Shown: positions 33,489 through 42,328 of the stretch, piece after piece
Numbering within the stretch: position 1 is the stretch's first letter
How the letters are laid out: every line of letters starts with the position of its first letter
Assembly (NCBI GenBank): GCA_017347445.1
Contig: AP021856.1
Location: 3,356,613 to 3,420,612 of the forward strand
Reading direction: 5' to 3'
Origin: Candidatus Brocadia pituitae
GTDB taxonomy: Bacteria > Planctomycetota > Brocadiia > Brocadiales > Brocadiaceae
DNA: 64,000 nucleotides
Made by a program: the position numbers and the translations under genes
The notes under the pieces: generated by a model
What the model saw: only the letters and a program-made list of their open reading frames with translations
Database searches by the model: none
What the model was told of the DNA's origin: nothing

Positions 33489-34973
33489 CTAACGTTTCCA
33501 CGTTATCGGCAAAAAGATCAGGATCAAACTATAAATTTCCAATCTACCCAGGAGCATAGAGAAACTCAAGACCCACTTACCAGCATAAGCCACATCACTA
33601 AAATTGGCCATAGGACCAACCTTTGCCAAACCAGGCCCACAGTTGGCCATACAGGTAGCTACGGCTGAAAAGGCGGTAACTATATCCGTGTTCATTGCCA
33701 TTAATGCCAGGGAAGAGATGCCAAAACATCCTAAATAGACGACAAAAAACACAGAACTCTCGGTAACAATCTCTTCGCTTACCGATTCTCCGTTGAGTTT
33801 TATATGTTTTACCATGCGTGGCCGCAATATGCGTGTTAATTCTCGCAAGCTCGATTTTAGCAATAATAATATCCTCACGCATTTTATGGCACCACCCGTA
33901 GATCCTGCACACGCCCCTATAAACATTAATAAAATCAAGAGAAAACGACATGCGTTTGGCCATAAATCAAAATCGGCAGAAGCATGACCGGTTCCTGTGC
34001 ATACGGTTATTACCTGAAAAAACGCATATCGAAAAGAATTTCCCAAGTCGTAATAGCGGTTGTCCTTGATCCCTCCATGAAAGAATTCTGGGCGGTTAAA
34101 ATACAAAGTCATTGCTATAAACAGAACCGCTAGCAAAATTAAACCTGCAAAGAATTTAAGTTCTGAATTATTCAATACCTTCTTAAATTCCCTTTTGAAA
34201 CATTTATAGTAAAGTGCGAAGTTACATCCACAAATAAACATAAAAACTGCAACAACAATTTCGATATACAGATTGTTATAAAATGCAATACTGGTGTTTT
34301 TTGTAGAAAAACCGGCTGTAGAGACCGTGGCGAAGGTATGACATATCGCATCAAAAATAGGCATGCCTCCACAAAAAAGCGCCAATATCATTGAGGCGGT
34401 AATGATGAGATAAATGACCCATAGCAACTTTGCTGTTTCACCGATCCTTGGTTTCAGTCTATCTGCAGTGGGTCCGCTGACCTCGGCGCTAAAGAGCTGA
34501 TACCCACTGATACCCAGGGCTGGCAGCAAGGCAACAAAGATAACGATAATGCCCATACCTCCCAGCCAGGCGGTAAATGCCCTCCAAAAGAGAATGCTGT
34601 GAGGAAGTATCTCAACGTTTTTAAAAATGGATGCACCGGTCGTAGTAAAGCCGCTCGTCGTCTCGAACACTGCGTCACAATACGTGGCACACACCCCGGA
34701 AAACCAGAAGGGAAGCGCACCCAAAAAGATACATACGATCCAGCTAAACGTCACAATAGCGATGCTGTCCCGGACACCAATCTCCTCCCTTTTTTTCCTG
34801 AAAAAAGCCTTGCTTAATCCGCCTAAAATACCGGTGATGATAATGGTATACGTGAATGCCCACATGGCGGCATCGTCGTTATAATAACAGGCCACACCAA
34901 AGGGAATAAGCAGGATTGCAGTCAGCATGAGTACCAGGTTGCTTATGGTATACAAAACAATCGTGATGTTCAT
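33489..34973 (-). CDS. trkH: TrkH-type potassium uptake membrane protein
   Basis: 494 residues with many transmembrane segments. Selectivity-filter-like P-loops include TTSGFTTTGASIF, FATVSTAGFSTKN, VITVCTGTGHAS and a final one near TAFSAVATCMANCGPGL. These four loops define the Trk/Ktr/HKT superfamily: a K+-conducting pore regulated by a TrkA ring. The trkA gene lies upstream with a 29-base gap on the same strand, so they are one operon. The family length is about 480-490 residues, so the gene is complete. It mediates K+ uptake for osmotic and pH balance. Confidence 0.93.
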   Translation of the reverse strand: MNITIVLYTISNLVLMLTAILLIPFGVACYYNDDAAMWAFTYTIIITGILGGLSKAFFRKKREEIGVRDSIAIVTFSWIVCIFLGALPFWFSGVCATYCDAVFETTSGFTTTGASIFKNVEILPHSILFWRAFTAWLGGMGIIVIFVALLPALGISGYQLFSAEVSGPTADRLKPRIGETAKLLWVIYLIITASMILALFCGGMPIFDAICHTFATVSTAGFSTKNTSIAFYNNLYIEIVVAVFMFICGCNFALYYKCFKREFKKVLNNSELKFFAGLILLAVLFIAMTLYFNRPEFFHGGIKDNRYYDLGNSFRYAFFQVITVCTGTGHASADFDLWPNACRFLLILLMFIGACAGSTGGAIKCVRILLLLKSSLRELTRILRPRMVKHIKLNGESVSEEIVTESSVFFVVYLGCFGISSLALMAMNTDIVTAFSAVATCMANCGPGLAKVGPMANFSDVAYAGKWVLSFSMLLGRLEIYSLILIFLPITWKR

Positions 34974-35002
34974 AACCTCAGTGCTCTACTCCATGGCTGA
35001 AT

Positions 35003-36364
35003 TTATGTCCGGTCTTTCTTGCCGATGAAAAGGGATTGGACCTTTTCGATGGCATTGGGTAGAGCAAAGACGATGACCCTCTCGCCGGGATTGATGATGG
35101 TATTGCCTGCCGGTATCTGCATGACACCTTCACGCACAAGAGCTCCCAGAATTGAACCCTGCGGAAAAGGCACTTCGCGGAGGTGTTTCCCCACAATCTT
35201 TGAGCCTTCCGCAGCCACGAGCTCTATGGCCTCAGCCTCACTCTGTTGAAATTTTACCACGGAAAGTGTATGCCCGCGCCGGATATGCTGTAGTATAGAA
35301 CCTACCGTAATGAGGCGGGGATTGATCACAATATCCATACCCAATGAATTGATAATAGGCACAAATGCCGGGTCTACGGTGAGCACGATTGCCTTCTTTG
35401 CGCCGAGCCTTTTGGCTAACAATGCGGAGAGGATATTGGCTTGCTCGCTCCCGGACACCGCCACGAAAAAATCAGAGATGTCAATGGATGCTTCTTTCAG
35501 GAGATCGATATCAAGGGCATCTCCTTGAAGTATGACCGTTTTATTAAGCACCGTCGCGGCCTGCTGGGTTTTTTCACTATCGGGTTCAATTACGGTGACC
35601 TGAACCCTCTGTTCCTCCAGTTTTTTCGCCAGCTCAATGCTTGCCCGATTTACACCATAGATAACGACCTTTTCTACCTCGTCTGCTCGCCGATTGACCA
35701 TCGGCAGAAAATACGGCAATGCCGCTTTTGCCACGAGCACAAAAATATTGTCATGAGGCATTATCTTGGTTTCACCCGTCGGGATGACCATCTCCTCGTT
35801 TCGCTGGATGGCGACGATGAGAAATGAATCAGTAGATTCGACTTCCTTCAATTCAGAAAGTTTTTTTCCAGCGATTGGGGCGTCATCCGGTACGCTGAAC
35901 CCCCTTAAAAGGATATCTCCTTCGGTAAAATCGGCCACATAGATCGCCCCCGGCGTTCCGATAATATTCAAAATAGAATTCACCGTGATATTTTCAGGAT
36001 TTACCACATGATCTATGTGAAAGCCATTTTGGTGCATGACCGGCTGCCCTTCAGTAAACTCAGGACTTCTTATCCGGGCGATTTTGGTCTTGACGCCATA
36101 ATGGTGGGCAATCATACATACCACCATATTGATCTCATCACTATTGGTAACCGCCAGCACCATATCGGTACCTTTTATTCCAGCCTCTTCCAGGATTGCA
36201 AGAGAACTGGCGCTTCCTGACACAACAGAGACATCCATCTTTTCACCAATCCGTTTTACGAGCTCGTGACTCTTTTCGACAACGGAGATATCATGCCCCT
36301 CTTTTGACAATTGCCTTGCCAGATTAAAACCAACTGCACCCGCACCAATAATAAGTATTTTCAT
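35003..36364 (-). CDS. trkA: TrkA, NAD-binding regulator of Trk potassium uptake
   Basis: 453 residues with two RCK modules. Each has a Rossmann nucleotide-binding part (MKILIIGAGAVGFNLARQL at the start, VVIYGVNRASIELAKKL near 230) followed by a TrkA-C domain (LLRGFSVPDDAPIAGKKLSEL and EAIELVAAEGSKIVGKHLREV). The double-RCK layout is typical of TrkA. It forms a cytoplasmic ring that gates TrkH in response to NAD(H) and ATP/ADP. First gene of the trkA-trkH operon. Confidence 0.93.
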   Translation of the reverse strand: MKILIIGAGAVGFNLARQLSKEGHDISVVEKSHELVKRIGEKMDVSVVSGSASSLAILEEAGIKGTDMVLAVTNSDEINMVVCMIAHHYGVKTKIARIRSPEFTEGQPVMHQNGFHIDHVVNPENITVNSILNIIGTPGAIYVADFTEGDILLRGFSVPDDAPIAGKKLSELKEVESTDSFLIVAIQRNEEMVIPTGETKIMPHDNIFVLVAKAALPYFLPMVNRRADEVEKVVIYGVNRASIELAKKLEEQRVQVTVIEPDSEKTQQAATVLNKTVILQGDALDIDLLKEASIDISDFFVAVSGSEQANILSALLAKRLGAKKAIVLTVDPAFVPIINSLGMDIVINPRLITVGSILQHIRRGHTLSVVKFQQSEAEAIELVAAEGSKIVGKHLREVPFPQGSILGALVREGVMQIPAGNTIINPGERVIVFALPNAIEKVQSLFIGKKDRT

Positions 36365-36390
36365 AACAATTGCCAGACCTCATCGCGTAA

Positions 36391-38514
36391 TTATTTTGTG
36401 TCCTGAAGATTAGACGCTTCTTCCGCCCCCACCTTCTTGCTAACCTTATCCGGACGAGCTAAATTCTCAGAACTCTGCTCGCCCAATTCCCGAAAAGACG
36501 ACTTAAACGGTTCCCCTCCTAAATCAGGATCCTCTGCTTTTAAGCCATCAACAAGACTCTTTACCTTTTCATACCGTTCCTGAGTAAACATGGTTTTGGC
36601 TATATCCAAACGACTCTGCCAGCACCATGGTTTGTTTTCCGGCTTTTCTTTGATCCAGACTGAACACCATTCTAATGCACGGTCATATTGCTTTGTCTCC
36701 TTTAAACACTGAATGAGTTCCGGTTTTATGGTATCGTCATTCGGAAACTGCTTTCCTAGTTCTTCGTATAGCCCCAGGGCCTTTTGCCAATCCCGTAAGG
36801 CGAACAGCGTTTTCGCCAACTTAATCTTCGTTTGTGAAACCTTCTCCTGAAGCTCAGGTTGGTTTGCATATTCTGCAATTTGTCTCTCAAAGAGGTGTTC
36901 GGCCCTTTTATAATCTTTATTGGCATAAAAAGTCGCTGCCACCGTATCCATACTGTCAAAATTCATCTTCTTAATACTGGCAAGAGATTCAGCGGCCTGT
37001 TCAGCCACACGCTTATCACTATCCTGCAGCGCCTTAATCAAAGATTCTATTGCCTGCTCATTTCCGATTTGTCCCAATGCCTCCACCGCAGATTCTCGCA
37101 CCCGCGCACTAGCATCGGAGAGAAGCTTTATGAGGGAATCGACGCAAACGGGATCTCCAATCTTACCCAAACTGTCGGCGGCATACCAGCGCACACGTTC
37201 CTGCTCATCATTCAAGGCTGCAATCAAAGCATCTACCGCCCGGCCATCACGGAGCTTCCCCAGCGCTGCTGCCGTACATTCCCGTACCTGTGGTTCTTTG
37301 TGAGTTAAAAACCCCAGCAAAGGATCAACTGCGCGTGGGTCTCCAATTTGACCAAGCGCTTCTATGATGGCGCAGACAATAGATAAATCAGTATTTTTGC
37401 TGAGCGCCGAAACTAACGCATCCCCTGCCTCGCGTTTCCCCAGCTTACCCAGCGATTTGGCCGTTTTTTCTCTGACTTCCAGGCTTTCGTCGCCCATGAC
37501 GCCAATCAGGGGCTGAACAGCCCTTTCATCACCAAGCTCTCCCAATGCCTGAATTGCTTCGATGCGGACATCTTCCGACGTGTCTGAAATCGCCTGAATT
37601 AATACATCCACTACAGACGGGTCTTTGAGCTTTACCAGTTCTTTTGTCGCAAATATTTTCACCTCGGGATACTCGCTCTTGAGGGCTTCCACCAAAGGTT
37701 TCGGGTCTGTCTTATCAGGGCGGGTCTCAAGCAGTTTGATCGATTTTTGAGCCACCTCAAGTTTTATTTGCTCGATTGTTGATTCCAGCTGTTTTTCATG
37801 TTCTTCCTGTTTAACCACAAGATCCTCAAGCCATTGCTCGCGGGTTTTTGCCTTATTAAGCTCCCACCATTTATTCCACCAGCCAGGATCGGCACTACTT
37901 GAAAGTTTTGTAATCTTTTCCAGTGATTTTCTTGCAGCTTCACGCAATCCAGAGTCATCGGCCGCAAGCATTTTAATCAAAGGCTCTATAGCATCCCGGT
38001 CGTTCGTATTTCCCAGCGCCCTTGCCAATAATATCTTTGTATTGAGTGATTTTTGAGGATCCAGCATCGCCTCCGATACCATCAGAACAGAATGCGTTGT
38101 TTTCAATTCCCCCAGTGTTTCAACCACGGCATTCTGTATTGCAGCCGAATCGCTATCCAGGAGAGAAATCAGGATGTCGGTAGCCCGATCGTCTCTGGCA
38201 AATCCAAACGCCCTAATAACAGAGATCTTAACATCCTCACGTTCCTTGGTATCTTTTAATATTCGTACCAAAGGTTCCTGTGCATTGAGCAGATTAAGAT
38301 TCAACAAAGAAACTGCCGCAGAGCTTCGAATCGTAGGGTCCTGGGAATGCAACTGTCCTGTCCACTCATCCAGTTTTCGCCGAAGTTCAACAGCCGTTTT
38401 GAGTTGTACCCGCTCAATTGCAATTTTTTCTGAGATTGCAGAACATCCTCCTATAAACGACAAACTTGCCAATACAAGGACGGAACGACACAATGAATTT
38501 TGTAATTTTTGCAT
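36391..38514 (-). CDS. HEAT/PBS-lyase repeat and TPR lipoprotein
   Basis: About 707 residues from the ATG giving MQKLQNSLCRSVLVLASLSFIGGC. A GTG ten codons earlier would add a short tail, but the lipobox LSFIGGC suits a lipoprotein signal peptide starting at this ATG. Residues about 40-500 are HEAT/PBS-lyase repeats (DVLIQAISDTSEDVRIEAIQALGELGDERAVQPL repeated with variations). The last 150 residues contain TPR-like helices (LALYEELGKQFPNDDTIKPELIQCL). A protein-interaction scaffold, probably lipid-anchored in the periplasm or outer membrane. It lies 26 bases upstream of trkA, but functional linkage is uncertain. Confidence 0.85.
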   Translation of the reverse strand: MQKLQNSLCRSVLVLASLSFIGGCSAISEKIAIERVQLKTAVELRRKLDEWTGQLHSQDPTIRSSAAVSLLNLNLLNAQEPLVRILKDTKEREDVKISVIRAFGFARDDRATDILISLLDSDSAAIQNAVVETLGELKTTHSVLMVSEAMLDPQKSLNTKILLARALGNTNDRDAIEPLIKMLAADDSGLREAARKSLEKITKLSSSADPGWWNKWWELNKAKTREQWLEDLVVKQEEHEKQLESTIEQIKLEVAQKSIKLLETRPDKTDPKPLVEALKSEYPEVKIFATKELVKLKDPSVVDVLIQAISDTSEDVRIEAIQALGELGDERAVQPLIGVMGDESLEVREKTAKSLGKLGKREAGDALVSALSKNTDLSIVCAIIEALGQIGDPRAVDPLLGFLTHKEPQVRECTAAALGKLRDGRAVDALIAALNDEQERVRWYAADSLGKIGDPVCVDSLIKLLSDASARVRESAVEALGQIGNEQAIESLIKALQDSDKRVAEQAAESLASIKKMNFDSMDTVAATFYANKDYKRAEHLFERQIAEYANQPELQEKVSQTKIKLAKTLFALRDWQKALGLYEELGKQFPNDDTIKPELIQCLKETKQYDRALEWCSVWIKEKPENKPWCWQSRLDIAKTMFTQERYEKVKSLVDGLKAEDPDLGGEPFKSSFRELGEQSSENLARPDKVSKKVGAEEASNLQDTK

Positions 38515-38912
38515 AAAGTAACGATTTATACTTTTTTTATACACAGCCGCTAATTTTGGGAAAAGGCTAGCATTGGGCGAGGATATTGATGCAGTAGTTC
38601 ATAATACATGCACCCGTACCTTAACAAATTTTGCTTCCTCAGTCAATACAAAAGACCTGACATCGGGGCATTCATAAAATTGCATCTATTTGCTTTCAAG
38701 GCTGAGATTCTCCGGTCGTTTTACACCTACAGAATGGCAGAGTAATGCGAAAATGTCATTCTGGGCAGAGCGAAGAATCCAATTCAATAGTAAGGAATTC
38801 AAAGCCGGATTGTAGAGAGGCGAGCCTTGCCACCCTATAGATAAAATGTTGCCGAAGTCCTGCTTCGGTAATGTAGGCTGCACGGGCACACACAGTTTAT
38901 CGGTATCCGCGT
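38515..38912. other. Intergenic with a dispersed repeat
   Basis: No supported gene. Near 38745-38790 the sequence ATTCTGGGCAGAGCGAAGAAT belongs to a dispersed repeat family also seen near 51870-51950. Frames across it give the LRSAQND peptide typical of such repeats and are not genes. Confidence 0.55.
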
Positions 38913-39668
38913 CTATTTTGATCCTTTACCTTCGTGGGTAAAGGAAAAAAACCTTTTTTTCAACAAACCTGCTACCGTGAAATAATTCACATAGAACTGT
39001 TCCGCCTGTCTCATATACCCCTTCTCCAAGGCAACATAATCACCCAACATCTTTTGTTTGTCCGAAACAATACCCTTAAGGGCGTCCAGTTCTTTCGCGT
39101 AGGCATCTGCCCACCGGGTGATCATATCTTTTGTTACTTCTACATGAAACTGGATACCGTATGCATTCCGGCCGTATTTGAATGCCTGATTCTGGCAGAG
39201 TTCGGAGAAGGCTAATCGTTTTCCTCCATAAGGTACGCCAAAGGTATCGCCATGCCACTGAAACACCTTAAAAACTTCCGGAAGGTCTTTGAAGAGGTCG
39301 TCCTTTAGTCCATAATCATTAAGAACGATCTTGTACCAACCAATCTCTTTCTCAGGATTTTTCGTTACCCGGGCACCGGCTGCTTTTGCAATCAACTGAG
39401 CACCCAGACAAATTCCTAAAAAGGGCACTTCCTCATCAACGATTCTTTTGAGTAAGAGGTCTTCCTCTTTCAGGAACCGGTATTTCTCTTCTTCATATAC
39501 ATTCATAGGCCCGCCAAGACAAATGACCGACTGAAAATCCTTTTCCCATTTAGGCACTTTATCTCCCTGTGAGAGATCAATAATCGTATACGGCAACGTG
39601 TTGTCATCCAGAAAATCAGCAATAGTGCCTGGACCCTCGATATCAATATGCTGTATGAATAAAACCAC
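38913..39668 (-). CDS. Class I glutamine amidotransferase-like protein (GATase type 1)
   Basis: 251 residues. FLGICLGAQLIAKAAGA holds the nucleophilic Cys of the GATase1 fold, and YGIQFHVEVTKDMI holds the catalytic His and Glu, so the Cys-His-Glu triad is complete. It resembles stand-alone GMP-synthase-like amidotransferases, including gamma-glutamyl-GABA or unspecific types, rather than a domain fused to a synthase. It stands alone: 133 bases from the caspase operon upstream and 398 bases before the HEAT lipoprotein gene. The acceptor substrate is not evident. Confidence 0.87.
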   Translation of the reverse strand: MVLFIQHIDIEGPGTIADFLDDNTLPYTIIDLSQGDKVPKWEKDFQSVICLGGPMNVYEEEKYRFLKEEDLLLKRIVDEEVPFLGICLGAQLIAKAAGARVTKNPEKEIGWYKIVLNDYGLKDDLFKDLPEVFKVFQWHGDTFGVPYGGKRLAFSELCQNQAFKYGRNAYGIQFHVEVTKDMITRWADAYAKELDALKGIVSDKQKMLGDYVALEKGYMRQAEQFYVNYFTVAGLLKKRFFSFTHEGKGSK

Positions 39669-39801
39669 CGCTCAACCCCGCAAATAAAATTTAAAAACGC
39701 ATTTTACCATGAACTATGAAGATTTAAATATACAGAAGTTAAAGGTTGAATACAAGATGAAAGTCGATCGGTCTCTCATGGGCAAAGCCTCTTCGTCCAA
39801 G

Positions 39802-41262
39802 CTATAATGAAAACAATGTATGAATCGCCTTCTTCACTGAAGCAACCGGGAGCCCCGTCTGGCGGAAATCGTTAAGAGAAAGTTTTGACAGTTCTCCTGC
39901 ATCACCCGTATTCTGCAAATCAGAGATGTACCGGATAACACGTTGTACAGCCGGATCAGATAAATCAGGTACTTTTAGGAAATCAAAAGAATCTGGCAAA
40001 ACAAGTTCGTTTATTATCCCTTGCAATACCCGTCTCGAGCTGGGAATTTGCGTGATCATGCGCCGCGTTAAGTCATGGAAAAAACTGGAGGAGGTTTTTT
40101 TCTCAAGCCAGCAAGTCCAGGGTGATTCAGGCAACAGGCTGGCCGCAGATATCTCGGCGATGCTACCGTCCTTGATAATGTCGTTTTCAACCCAGTCGTG
40201 AGCAATTAATGCGCGATATCCAGTGTAAAGCATCGGTGGCCAGCACAAGTACCTGATGCCGGTACAGCTTGTGTCGTTTCGTAAATGCCTGCCAAGCAAT
40301 CTGAGCGCGATAACGTCTGGATCACCAGGAACCAATTTTTCTAAAGTATCAAGCACTATGTCGAACAGAGACCAATCCTTCTGGTGGCGCTGTAACATGG
40401 CGTGCGCACCGACAATACCCAGCATAGGATTTTGAAACTTTCCATACAACAGTAAATCCAGCAGATTATCCGGCACAACCAGATTGCCGGTTCGCAATCC
40501 TCCGAGCACCAGTTCCAACGCCTGATTGACTTTCGGCTCAAAGTCGTTGAACCCCATTTCCGGACGAACCATATGGATTGAGGCACTCTGACGTTCAAGT
40601 TGCCCGCGAGCCGAGTTGTAGCCTAAAAAAACGACCGTCATCCAATCTTTAGCCACCCACAGAGATTGATTGATTGGCAACACTTCAGTCGCTCCACCCA
40701 TTTTTGATCCAGTTCCAACCGGGCTCCATTGCAAAGCGTAACCGCCTGGGCTAAGCTGAATGCATTGACCAGCCCATCCTTCCGCAGTGTTTTGCACTGG
40801 TTGATCGCCTAGGTTCAGAATCCTTCGCAATTGCGAATCCCACAATGAGAGACTATCAAGCGAAACAGGCGTTCTGCCATCACTATCAATCGTGCGGACA
40901 AAGATCATCAGAAACCCACCCATGCCAAGCTGTTTATTCGGCTGGCGGCTCAGTGCTGAAGCAGGGTAATGATGAAATTCATGAGTCGTGCTGCCGCCGG
41001 TAACCGGCGCTGACGACGGGAACGGCAGATCAACCGTGATAGGAGACAACGTTTCACGGGGATCAACGCTGATACGTTCCTCGCTCTGAGCCGTTCCTGC
41101 AGTGTATCGCAGAATATACAAACCTTCCGGCACCCGTTGATGCAGTTCACCAAAGCCGATAGCCAGACGCTTAAACTTATGATCGAACAACTCAATGCGT
41201 ATCGGCCCGTTTTCCGATACGACGTTGACTTCAGCTTCATATTTCTCTGCAGAGCTCGACAT
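39802..41262 (-). CDS. Unrecognised protein of the caspase/hydrolase operon
   Basis: About 486 residues from the ATG giving MSSSAEKYEAEVN; an in-frame start eight codons earlier is possible. It begins inside the end of the caspase gene (26-base overlap), so translation is coupled. The N-terminal 80 residues (VVSENGPIRIELFDHKFKRLAIGFGEL, VPEGLYILRYTAGTAQSEERISVD) look like a small beta-sandwich of PEGA type, similar in plan to the C-terminal domain of the caspase protein. The C-terminal 200 residues are alpha-helical (DVIALRLLGRHLRND, LLDLLLYGKFQNPML). No catalytic motif and no membrane segment. It could be the substrate, regulator or target sensor of the caspase. Confidence 0.65.
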   Translation of the reverse strand: MSSSAEKYEAEVNVVSENGPIRIELFDHKFKRLAIGFGELHQRVPEGLYILRYTAGTAQSEERISVDPRETLSPITVDLPFPSSAPVTGGSTTHEFHHYPASALSRQPNKQLGMGGFLMIFVRTIDSDGRTPVSLDSLSLWDSQLRRILNLGDQPVQNTAEGWAGQCIQLSPGGYALQWSPVGTGSKMGGATEVLPINQSLWVAKDWMTVVFLGYNSARGQLERQSASIHMVRPEMGFNDFEPKVNQALELVLGGLRTGNLVVPDNLLDLLLYGKFQNPMLGIVGAHAMLQRHQKDWSLFDIVLDTLEKLVPGDPDVIALRLLGRHLRNDTSCTGIRYLCWPPMLYTGYRALIAHDWVENDIIKDGSIAEISAASLLPESPWTCWLEKKTSSSFFHDLTRRMITQIPSSRRVLQGIINELVLPDSFDFLKVPDLSDPAVQRVIRYISDLQNTGDAGELSKLSLNDFRQTGLPVASVKKAIHTLFSL

Positions 41263-42328
41263 CAATCTTGTCCCCCAAGACCTCAAAAAAGCCTTTATCG
41301 CGGAAATTCATTGCACCAGCTTTGTTTTCGGGCGTCACTCTGTACAAACCGTTGGACAATTCGACGACCCAATCACCTTCAGCCGTGTTATGCCTTTCAA
41401 TGATGGTGTTGTCACCACCTCGCAACTCGACTATTCCGTCATATTTCTTGCCAAATTTTAGTCGTATCTGATATTTGACGGTCCCCTTGGAACCAGATCC
41501 ATGCGCCTTTCCAAATATGATCGGATTTCCCGGGTCGGCATCCATTGTTGGAACCTGTTTGTTTGCCCGATGCTCAGTCAATTCGCCGACTCGTCGCACT
41601 ACATACTGGCCGAGCGTATTCGAATCAATAAAGCCCTCATTATTACGAGAAGCATTGCCTCGTAAGCCTTCCAACAGCGCCTTGGTGAAATAACCGCGCA
41701 ATTCGTCAGGCTTTTTCGTCTCCTCTTCGCTCGGCTCGTAAGCCAAATCACCAAAGTAGGTTGCGCAGCCAACAATTTTCAATACCTGTCCGTTATTGCG
41801 TTCGGTAAGCGTCCATGGAAAACCTCCAAGTGGAGCACCAGTCACACGCTCACGGCAACAATCGGCAAAAATGACTAATTCGTGAAAAGGCTGATTCTTG
41901 AGCAAAAAATCGAGCAGCAGAGAACAGGCAACATTTTCACCGTAATCTTCCGGTCCTGAATCAGCCATCAACAATGCAGCATCACGCGGCTCGGGAGCAA
42001 TACCATGACCGGAGACATAAAAATACAAACGGGTACGTTCCCAATCGCTGGGATTCTCTTTGATATGATCGTTAACTTTATCACGGAATTTTCTGAGCGC
42101 GCAGACTACCTCTTTGCGTGTCGGAATAGCCTTTTCACGTGATGTACCATCAGGCACGTCAGCCACAATGGTAATTATATTATCCTCTGATAGCGCACCA
42201 CCCATGGGGTCTTGCAACCACTTAGCAAACTCTTCAGCATCACCTTTTGCGAATTTCAGATCACGAATAGCGGGATACTTATTGATGCCTACAACCACTG
42301 CAAAATGCCATTGATTCATCGCTACCAT
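41237..42328 (-). CDS. Caspase-fold protease (peptidase family C14) with C-terminal beta-domain
   Basis: 363 residues. HFAVVVGINKYP opens the caspase fold, LYFYVSGHG holds the catalytic His108, and ELVIFADCCRE holds the Cys (158 by alignment with DSCHSG-type sites). The dyad is therefore complete. The first 275 residues form the protease; the last 80 (RLKFGKKYDGIVELRG, ELSNGLYRVTPENKAGAMNF) are a beta-rich domain like that at the start of the next protein. No signal peptide, so it probably acts in the cytoplasm. It overlaps the hydrolase stop by a few bases. Prokaryotic caspase-like proteases are known effectors of abortive defence; this pairing is inferred to work in that way. Confidence 0.87.
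   Translation of the reverse strand: MVAMNQWHFAVVVGINKYPAIRDLKFAKGDAEEFAKWLQDPMGGALSEDNIITIVADVPDGTSREKAIPTRKEVVCALRKFRDKVNDHIKENPSDWERTRLYFYVSGHGIAPEPRDAALLMADSGPEDYGENVACSLLLDFLLKNQPFHELVIFADCCRERVTGAPLGGFPWTLTERNNGQVLKIVGCATYFGDLAYEPSEEETKKPDELRGYFTKALLEGLRGNASRNNEGFIDSNTLGQYVVRRVGELTEHRANKQVPTMDADPGNPIIFGKAHGSGSKGTVKYQIRLKFGKKYDGIVELRGGDNTIIERHNTAEGDWVVELSNGLYRVTPENKAGAMNFRDKGFFEVLGDKIDVELCREI

Noticed and set aside
38686-38889. Minus-strand frame of 67 codons with LRSAQND-type peptide
   Set aside because: This peptide is the translation of a dispersed intergenic repeat, not a protein family.
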